Positions 7,434-11,518 of a stretch of DNA of 11,518 nt are shown in pieces. The DNA is from Porphyromonadaceae bacterium (GTDB lineage: Bacteria > Bacteroidota > Bacteroidia > Bacteroidales > CAMTPD01), in assembly GCA_003447595.1 (NCBI GenBank), contig DLYT01000123.1, positions 1,244 to 12,761 on the forward strand, read 5' to 3'. Position numbers and translations under genes: made by a program. Below the pieces are notes generated by a model that had not been told where the DNA came from, searched no databases, and saw only the letters and a program-made list of their open reading frames with translations. How positions within the stretch are numbered: the stretch's first letter is position 1; each line of letters opens with the position of its first letter.

Positions 7434-7478
7434 ATAGTTGCATGTGTGAATTTTATCGGAATAAACGCATGCAACTAT
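7434..7478. promoter_or_regulatory. Inverted repeat just upstream of the phosphatase promoter, possible operator
   Basis: ATAGTTGCATG (7434-7444) and CATGCAACTAT (7468-7478) are perfect reverse complements with a 23-base loop; a G-U pair and two more pairs extend the RNA stem to 14. The right arm abuts the expected -33 position of the promoter below, where no TTTG is present. GTTGC also occurs at 7427-7431, ten bases before the copy at 7437-7441. These features suit a regulator site, for example for a phosphate-responsive activator. A terminator for the sensor gene is the alternative, though no U-tract follows. Confidence 0.4.
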
Positions 7479-7497
7479 TATACAGAACCCGGCGCTC

Positions 7498-7505
7498 TAC
7501 ATTTG
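7498..7505 (+). promoter_or_regulatory. Putative -7 box of the phosphatase-porin operon
   Basis: TACATTTG matches TAnnTTTG exactly and lies 42 bases before the phosphatase start codon. No matching -33 TTTG is found 19-21 bases upstream (CTAT lies there), which is typical of promoters that need an activator. The predicted start of transcription is near 7512. Confidence 0.45.
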
Positions 7506-7547
7506 CCACTGTTTTTAAAGCACATTTAAATCTAAAAACAGTTACAT

Positions 7548-8327
7548 ATGAAAACAAAAACATTTTTTGCAGCACTATTGTGCACCATGTATTCATTTAG
7601 CGTATTTGCGCAAGATGTAAAGATTAAAGACAGAAGAACCAACCCGGATCTTTACTTTCTTGAAATCACAGAAGTTCCTAACAGTCTTGAATTGTTACCA
7701 CCGCCACCTGCTCCCGGCAGTATATTATTCCTGAATGATGAAGCTCAGTATGAATGGGGCAAAATGCAAAGAGATACACCGCGAGGTGATCAGGCAGTAA
7801 GTGACGCACGTGTAGGCGGTAATGGAGTACCGATGGCATTTTCCGATGCTTTTGGCGTAGAAATCAGTAAAGAAAATACACCGGAGATTCATAAACTCAT
7901 CATCAACATGCGTGAAGATGCCGGAGATTTGGCTACACGTCATGCGAAGGATCACTACATGCGCGTTCGCCCTTTTAGTTTCTACAATGAACCAACATGT
8001 AACCCGGAGCAACAACAAGAATTATCTACTAACGGATCATATCCATCAGGCCACACATCAATCGGTTGGGCTACAGCTTTGGTATTGGCAGAAATCAATC
8101 CTACACGCCAGGATGAAATTCTTCAACGTGGTTATCAGATGGGACAGAGCCGTGTGATTTGCGGATATCACTATCAAAGTGACGTTGATGCAGCTCGCTT
8201 GGTAGCAAGTGGAGTAGTGGCACGTTTGCATGCGAATGACGCTTTCATGAAACAGCTTGATAAAGCAAAAAAAGAGTTTGCCTCGTTGCAGAAATCAGGC
8301 AAGGTGAAAAAAAGTGATAGAAATTAA
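7548..8327 (+). CDS. Secreted class A nonspecific acid phosphatase (PAP2 family)
   Basis: This 259-residue enzyme of the PhoN/PhoC type removes phosphate from a broad range of organic phosphomonoesters in the periplasm. The signal peptide is clear: MKTK, a hydrophobic core, and FAQ with cleavage near residue 21 or 22. All three parts of the PAP2 signature are present: K134-x6-R141-P142 (KDHYMRVRP), P166-S-G-H169, and S201-R-x5-H208-x3-D212 (SRVICGYHYQSD). His208 should be the phosphorylated nucleophile and His169 the acid/base. Length is usual for the class. The lysine-rich tail after residue 238 is less conserved. The porin gene starts 34 bases downstream, so the two are probably co-transcribed and the freed phosphate is its likely cargo. 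I kept the ATG at 7548 because it begins the signal peptide. Confidence 0.92.
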   Translation: MKTKTFFAALLCTMYSFSVFAQDVKIKDRRTNPDLYFLEITEVPNSLELLPPPPAPGSILFLNDEAQYEWGKMQRDTPRGDQAVSDARVGGNGVPMAFSDAFGVEISKENTPEIHKLIINMREDAGDLATRHAKDHYMRVRPFSFYNEPTCNPEQQQELSTNGSYPSGHTSIGWATALVLAEINPTRQDEILQRGYQMGQSRVICGYHYQSDVDAARLVASGVVARLHANDAFMKQLDKAKKEFASLQKSGKVKKSDRN

Positions 8328-8361
8328 TTAGCCGAACACCTTTTAGAATCTAAACAGCCAA

Positions 8362-9501
8362 ATGAATAAATCAATATTAATGGGCAGTCTTGTTGCTGCC
8401 CTATTATGTGGTAACGCACAGGCACAGGAGAAGAAATTGGAAGTCAGACCGACAGGACGTATTTTAGTAGATGGCGGATGGCTTGATTCAAACAACAAAG
8501 ATCTGACAGGAGGATTGGCCATTCCCGATATACGCGCAGGAGTGAAGGCGTCTTACGGAGCATACAAAGCTAAAGTAGACGTAGGTTTTGCTTATTGTAA
8601 ACTTTCGCTGAAAGATGTGTTTGTAGAACGTTCATTCGGACAGCATAATCTTGTCAGACTCGGATACTTCGTTCACCAGTTTGGATTGCAAAGCTGCACC
8701 AGTTCTTCGATGAAAATATCGATGGAAGAACCTGAAAGTAACGAGGCTTTTTTCAACTCCCGTTTGATTGGTGCGATGTATATGCATAATAAAGGTAAGT
8801 TCTTTGGTACACTGAGTTTTCATGTCGAAAACGAGGCTATCAAGAAAAACACGGCAGAAACAGGAAAACAAGGTTATGGCATGATGTCACGCTTGGTTTA
8901 CAGACCATTTATCGAGGATGGTAAAATCTTGCATGTGGGGATTTCCGGAGCATTTGAAACGCCACGCTACAATAGCAATCCGGAGTATAATCACAAGACA
9001 TTTGTTCTGAAATCGAATTTCCCGTCACGTATATCTAAGGTAGTAGCTCAGGAAGCAACGATTGTAGATGCTAAACGCCTGTATAAATTCACTCCCGAAA
9101 TTTGTATGGCTTATAATAAGATTGGCCTTGAGAGTCAGTATTACTATGTAAATGTACAACGTAAGAATAACCCTAATTTCATAGCCAATGGTGCATACGT
9201 TCTATTGCGCGGAGTCCTATTAGGGGGTAAATATACCTACTCTACATGGGATAGCGGAATTGCTACACCCCAACCCGGAACTTTAGAATGTGTACTCGGA
9301 TATAACTATGCAAACTTATCCGATAGTCATGCCGGTATTTGGGGCGGACGTCAGAATGATGCTTCTCTCACATTGAATTATTATATCAATAAATATATGA
9401 TCTGGAGACTTCATTACTCATATACCCGTGTTGATGACAGATCCGGTTTTGATAATGTTACACTGAACGCTATTCAGACCCGTTTTCAGGTAATCTTCTA
9501 A
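8362..9501 (+). CDS. Phosphate-selective porin of the OprO/OprP family
   Basis: This 379-residue outer-membrane protein begins with a signal peptide (MNKSILMGSLVAALLCGNAQAQ, cut after AQA). It consists of alternating amphipathic strands typical of a beta-barrel and ends in QVIF, with the terminal phenylalanine needed for barrel assembly. Early segments such as RPTGRILVDGGWLD, VDVGFAYCKLSLKDVFVERSF and NLVRLGYFVHQFGLQ follow the Porin_O_P pattern in which an external strand set precedes a GYF-QFG stretch. Family members in Pseudomonas form anion channels that prefer phosphate or polyphosphate; in Bacteroidota the substrate is usually untested. Position directly behind a secreted acid phosphatase supports phosphate. 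The next feature is a strong hairpin terminator, so this is the last gene of its unit. Confidence 0.85.
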   Translation: MNKSILMGSLVAALLCGNAQAQEKKLEVRPTGRILVDGGWLDSNNKDLTGGLAIPDIRAGVKASYGAYKAKVDVGFAYCKLSLKDVFVERSFGQHNLVRLGYFVHQFGLQSCTSSSMKISMEEPESNEAFFNSRLIGAMYMHNKGKFFGTLSFHVENEAIKKNTAETGKQGYGMMSRLVYRPFIEDGKILHVGISGAFETPRYNSNPEYNHKTFVLKSNFPSRISKVVAQEATIVDAKRLYKFTPEICMAYNKIGLESQYYYVNVQRKNNPNFIANGAYVLLRGVLLGGKYTYSTWDSGIATPQPGTLECVLGYNYANLSDSHAGIWGGRQNDASLTLNYYINKYMIWRLHYSYTRVDDRSGFDNVTLNAIQTRFQVIF

Positions 9502-9533
9502 ACTCCTTCTTTTTACACAGAAAAATAATGCAT

Positions 9534-9586
9534 AAAAACAGCGATTATTATAGCTCGGATTTGGAGCTCTTATAATCGCTGTTTTT
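9534..9586. terminator. Bidirectional intrinsic terminator between the porin gene and queE
   Basis: AAAAACAGCGATTATTATAG pairs with TTATAATCGCTGTTTTT, with GCTC/GAGC closing pairs around a short loop (GGATTTG). The stem has about 20 pairs and only a few internal mismatches. It is flanked by A-rich and T-rich runs, so it gives a U-tract in both directions. It lies 32 bases after the porin stop and 33 bases after the end of queE on the opposite strand, serving both convergent units. Confidence 0.85.
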
Positions 9587-9619
9587 GTTTTATGTAATGT
9601 TAGACATTGCTTGTCGGCA

Positions 9620-10165
9620 CTATTGAATATGAATCAGTTTGTGTGTTTGCAAGCTAAGTCGCCATTGTGGATGCTCTAGAATGTACGTAATAACCTCCTC
9701 TGTGTTTTGTCCCGAACACGGTTGTAGGAAGTAGTGTGTTGCCGGAGTCTGAAGCCATACACTCGGATCAGTACCTGTAAATACCAACTTCAACTCATCA
9801 ATACGAGTTAAGCAGACTTTTCCGCCTTCTTTAGGAGAGCAGGTGATCCAATCAATCTTCTCAGGCAACTTTGTAGTTCCGTTTGTTTCGATGCAAATGT
9901 ATTTACCGGCTTTATGTAGTTTGTCGATAAAGTCTTGATCTATCCAGAGTGAAGGTTCTCCTCCGGTGAGTACAACTTGATTTGCGGGATAAGCGTTTAT
10001 TTGCTCGATGATCTGTTCATCAGACATAACCGATCCGGTATCGTGTTGCGTATCACAAAATGAACATTTCAAGTTGCAGCCCGAGAAGCGAATAAAAACA
10101 GAAGGTACACCGGTATAGTAACCTTCTCCTTGCAAGCTATAGAAGATTTCGTTAATCTTTTTCAT
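9620..10165 (-). CDS. queE: 7-carboxy-7-deazaguanine synthase QueE (radical SAM)
   Basis: The 181-residue enzyme uses S-adenosylmethionine and a 4Fe-4S cluster to contract 6-carboxytetrahydropterin into 7-carboxy-7-deazaguanine, the third step of queuosine precursor synthesis. The sequence opens MKKINEIFYSLQGEG, the family's substrate-binding start. The cluster motif is C30-x3-C34-x2-C37 (CNLKCSFC), followed by VVLTGGEPSLW, ICIETNGT and the closing LSLQTHKLIHIQ, all typical of QueE. The frame stays open upstream to 10201, but the family N-terminus begins at the ATG whose complement is 10163-10165, with AAGGA about 13 bases before it. That start overlaps the end of queD by 14 bases, indicating co-transcription and probably coupled translation. 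Confidence 0.94.
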   Translation of the reverse strand: MKKINEIFYSLQGEGYYTGVPSVFIRFSGCNLKCSFCDTQHDTGSVMSDEQIIEQINAYPANQVVLTGGEPSLWIDQDFIDKLHKAGKYICIETNGTTKLPEKIDWITCSPKEGGKVCLTRIDELKLVFTGTDPSVWLQTPATHYFLQPCSGQNTEEVITYILEHPQWRLSLQTHKLIHIQ

Positions 10166-10484
10166 AGATAGCCGTATTTCCTTCTGATTCTTGAACTTCA
10201 ACCTTAAAGCATGTGGGGATTTGATCGCAGATCCATCTGGCGATATTTTCGGCAGTTGGATTCATGGGTAATACTTCGTTGAGGTTTTTGTGATCAAGTT
10301 GGTTCATGACAACTTGCTTGATGTGGCTAAAGTCGATTACCATTCCATCCGAATTTAATTCGAGTGAACGACAATGAACTGTGATGATCCAATTATGACC
10401 ATGCAATTGCTCACATTTGCTTGGATAGGAAAGATGAAGGCTGTGAGAAGCCGAGATTTCCATTCTTTTGATGACTGTGTACAT
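10152..10484 (-). CDS. queD: 6-carboxy-5,6,7,8-tetrahydropterin synthase QueD
   Basis: The 110-residue protein turns dihydroneopterin triphosphate into 6-carboxytetrahydropterin, the step before QueE. Zinc ligands are His14 (SASHSL), His28 and His30 (LHGHNW). The catalytic cysteine is Cys24 and the Asp64-His65 pair lies in LDHKNLNE. Glu99 in VQESEGN should hold the pterin. The fold and length match the short QueD group, and MVIDFSHIK is also typical. A PTPS-like relative with another role is unlikely next to queE. It is first of the two-gene unit on the minus strand; the 90 bases upstream (10485-10574) show no clear promoter box. queC and queF, the other genes of the pathway, are not in the window. 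Confidence 0.93.
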   Translation of the reverse strand: MYTVIKRMEISASHSLHLSYPSKCEQLHGHNWIITVHCRSLELNSDGMVIDFSHIKQVVMNQLDHKNLNEVLPMNPTAENIARWICDQIPTCFKVEVQESEGNTAIYEKD

Positions 10485-10574
10485 AATGTATTTATTAAGT
10501 ATAAATCTGTGGATTTAATGTCACCTCAATTCGTGATAAAGATATAGATTATTGATCAATTTTGATAGCTAGTA

Positions 10575-11426
10575 TTATAATAACCAGTCTAAAAAAGTAG
10601 TGTATTTTTCTGCAATGCGATTCTTCATTCTTGGAATCATGCGTCTTGTTTCACTCCAGTCTTCGAGCGAAATGGTGTCGTATTTCTTTGCCAATCGAGC
10701 AAGGCGCCAGTCGCTAATAAGGCGGCTATACTTTTCACCGGCACCTCTGTAAGTACACAGTTCTCTTGTTTTATATCGATCGGGATAGTTTACATGGCAG
10801 TACGTACCATAGGTCTCAAACTCCGAGAATGCATTCGGATTGTCGGGAGTTGTGGCACGAATGGCTTTTTCGGTCCATGAATCACCTGCGATATCCAGAC
10901 TTTCTATTTGGGCAACGATCTCTTTCATGATGGCAGTATCTACAATCATATGTTCCGCAATAAAGGAATAAGGAACCATTTTCCCATAGCCAAACATGCG
11001 TTCGATGGCTTCAAAATAACTTTTATGATGTTCTGTTTTTGGTGTAAAAACCATCTGATCGCCTTCGAGAAAACTCAGCTTGTGAAGCGGAATCGTATCA
11101 CTATCCCATATCAAGTAATGCTCCTTAGCGTATTCGCTTCGCGCAAAGTTCATCTTCAAAAACTGCTGATAGTACCAGCCAAATCTAAAATCACAGGTGA
11201 AATGGCTATCGGCAACCTCCTTCAAGCGTTGGCGGTTGGGAACAATCAACGTTTCATCCAATGGAATCACCCCGTACTTAGCCTTGAAACGGTCGCTGTA
11301 AAACTTAAAATTGTTTTTGTCGGTAAGAATGTAAATCGCATCCACATCGATATTCTTTCGAATGTATCGAATGGTTTTCTTTGAGATCAAGCAGTCTTTT
11401 AGGGTCGTGCAAATAATAATATCCAT
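10575..11426 (-). CDS. DUF6492-type glycosyltransferase-like protein
   Basis: This 283-residue protein resembles the DUF6492 family, thought to be glycosyltransferase-like proteins of surface sugar synthesis. The start MDIIICTTLKDC has the short beta-strand opening of a nucleotide-sugar-binding fold. FRFGWYYQQFLKM (about 80-92) and HYLIWDSDTIPL (103-114) follow, the latter with a DxD motif (Asp108-Ser-Asp110) that in GT-A enzymes binds the metal and sugar nucleotide. SFIAEHMIVD (154-163) is another conserved-looking block. There is no signal peptide or membrane helix, so it should act in the cytoplasm or at the inner face of the membrane. No other polysaccharide gene is visible; the neighbours belong to queuosine synthesis and need not be related. 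The substrate cannot be told from the sequence. Confidence 0.7.
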   Translation of the reverse strand: MDIIICTTLKDCLISKKTIRYIRKNIDVDAIYILTDKNNFKFYSDRFKAKYGVIPLDETLIVPNRQRLKEVADSHFTCDFRFGWYYQQFLKMNFARSEYAKEHYLIWDSDTIPLHKLSFLEGDQMVFTPKTEHHKSYFEAIERMFGYGKMVPYSFIAEHMIVDTAIMKEIVAQIESLDIAGDSWTEKAIRATTPDNPNAFSEFETYGTYCHVNYPDRYKTRELCTYRGAGEKYSRLISDWRLARLAKKYDTISLEDWSETRRMIPRMKNRIAEKYTTFLDWLL

Positions 11427-11467
11427 GAAAGTTTGATTAGTGGTAATTCATTGGGCAATCTTTTCTG

Positions 11468-11475
11468 CAAAATTA
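11468..11475 (-). promoter_or_regulatory. Putative -7 box of the DUF6492-type gene
   Basis: On the minus strand TAATTTTG matches TAnnTTTG exactly and lies 41 bases before the start codon at 11426. The region 19-24 bases further upstream has no TTTG, so only half of the promoter is supported. The remaining sequence to the window end holds nothing else I can identify. Confidence 0.35.
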
Positions 11476-11518
11476 CAGTGCAAAGTTGGTCATATAATTT
11501 GAAAAACTATTCGCTCGA

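Larger units (their letters stand above)
7410..7541. repeat. Three copies of a 9-10-base element able to form alternative stems
   Basis: CTGTTTTTAG (7410-7419) has its perfect reverse complement CTAAAAACAG at 7532-7541. ACTGTTTTTA (7508-7517) is also perfectly complementary to TAAAAACAGT (7533-7542), with a 15-base loop. The right arm ends five bases before the phosphatase ATG at 7548. A transcript starting near 7512 would hold only part of the short hairpin, while read-through from the sensor gene could form the long-range pair. Function is unknown. Confidence 0.45.

Noticed and set aside
7434..7478. Ordinary intrinsic terminator for the propeller sensor gene
   Set aside because: The loop is long at 23 bases and no U-tract follows the stem; its position next to the -7 box fits an operator better, though termination is not excluded.
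10166..10201. Longer N-terminus for queE (start at 10201)
   Set aside because: The extra residues MKFKNQKEIRLS have no counterpart in the typical QueE start and would lie deep inside queD.
10908..11384. Plus-strand open frame of 158 codons opposite the DUF6492-type gene
   Set aside because: It is the complement of a protein with recognisable conserved blocks, and its translation shows no family features.

Overview
The window looks like chromosomal DNA from a member of the Bacteroidota, most likely Bacteroidales. The signs are a phosphate-selective O/P-type porin, an outer-membrane-style lipoprotein with an acidic stretch after its lipid cysteine, a sensor built on reg_prop-like beta-propeller repeats, TAnnTTTG-type -7 promoter boxes, A-rich leaders with little Shine-Dalgarno character, and a DUF6492-type glycosyltransferase-like protein. 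The species cannot be named from sequence reading alone. I see no rRNA, tRNA, CRISPR array, insertion sequence or phage gene.

Left part (1-3330): the 5' end of a membrane polyferredoxin gene (minus strand, cut by the window edge) faces away from a Cu(+)-exporting P1B ATPase gene (copA). Fourteen bases behind copA lies a small regulator that joins an N-terminal heavy-metal-associated (CxxC) domain to a C-terminal AraC-type DNA-binding domain. The two probably form a copper-export and copper-sensing operon. Upstream of copA a 10-base element is repeated at exactly 21-bp spacing, the geometry expected for an AraC-type operator.

Middle (3380-7406): an orphan 169-residue lipoprotein, then a 322-bp AT-rich gap with two perfect stem-loops, then a 1064-residue sensor-like protein. 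The latter has a lipobox-type signal, about 14 propeller blades, one transmembrane helix and a roughly 400-residue helical cytoplasmic part. It has no recognisable histidine kinase, receiver or classic helix-turn-helix (HTH), and is the least explained gene here.

Phosphate part (7548-9501): a secreted class A acid phosphatase (PAP2 fold) and a phosphate-selective porin lie 34 bp apart in one direction. They read as a scavenging pair in which the phosphatase frees phosphate from organic esters and the porin takes it across the outer membrane. A TAnnTTTG promoter box and a nest of inverted repeats precede them. The propeller sensor is directly upstream and could be their regulator, but that is inference. 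A strong bidirectional hairpin terminator (about 9534-9586) closes the unit.

Right part (9620-11426, minus strand): queE and queD, overlapping by 14 bases, encode two steps of 7-deazaguanine (queuosine precursor) synthesis. Upstream of them is a DUF6492-type glycosyltransferase-like gene. Intergenic stretches not listed as features showed nothing I could support.
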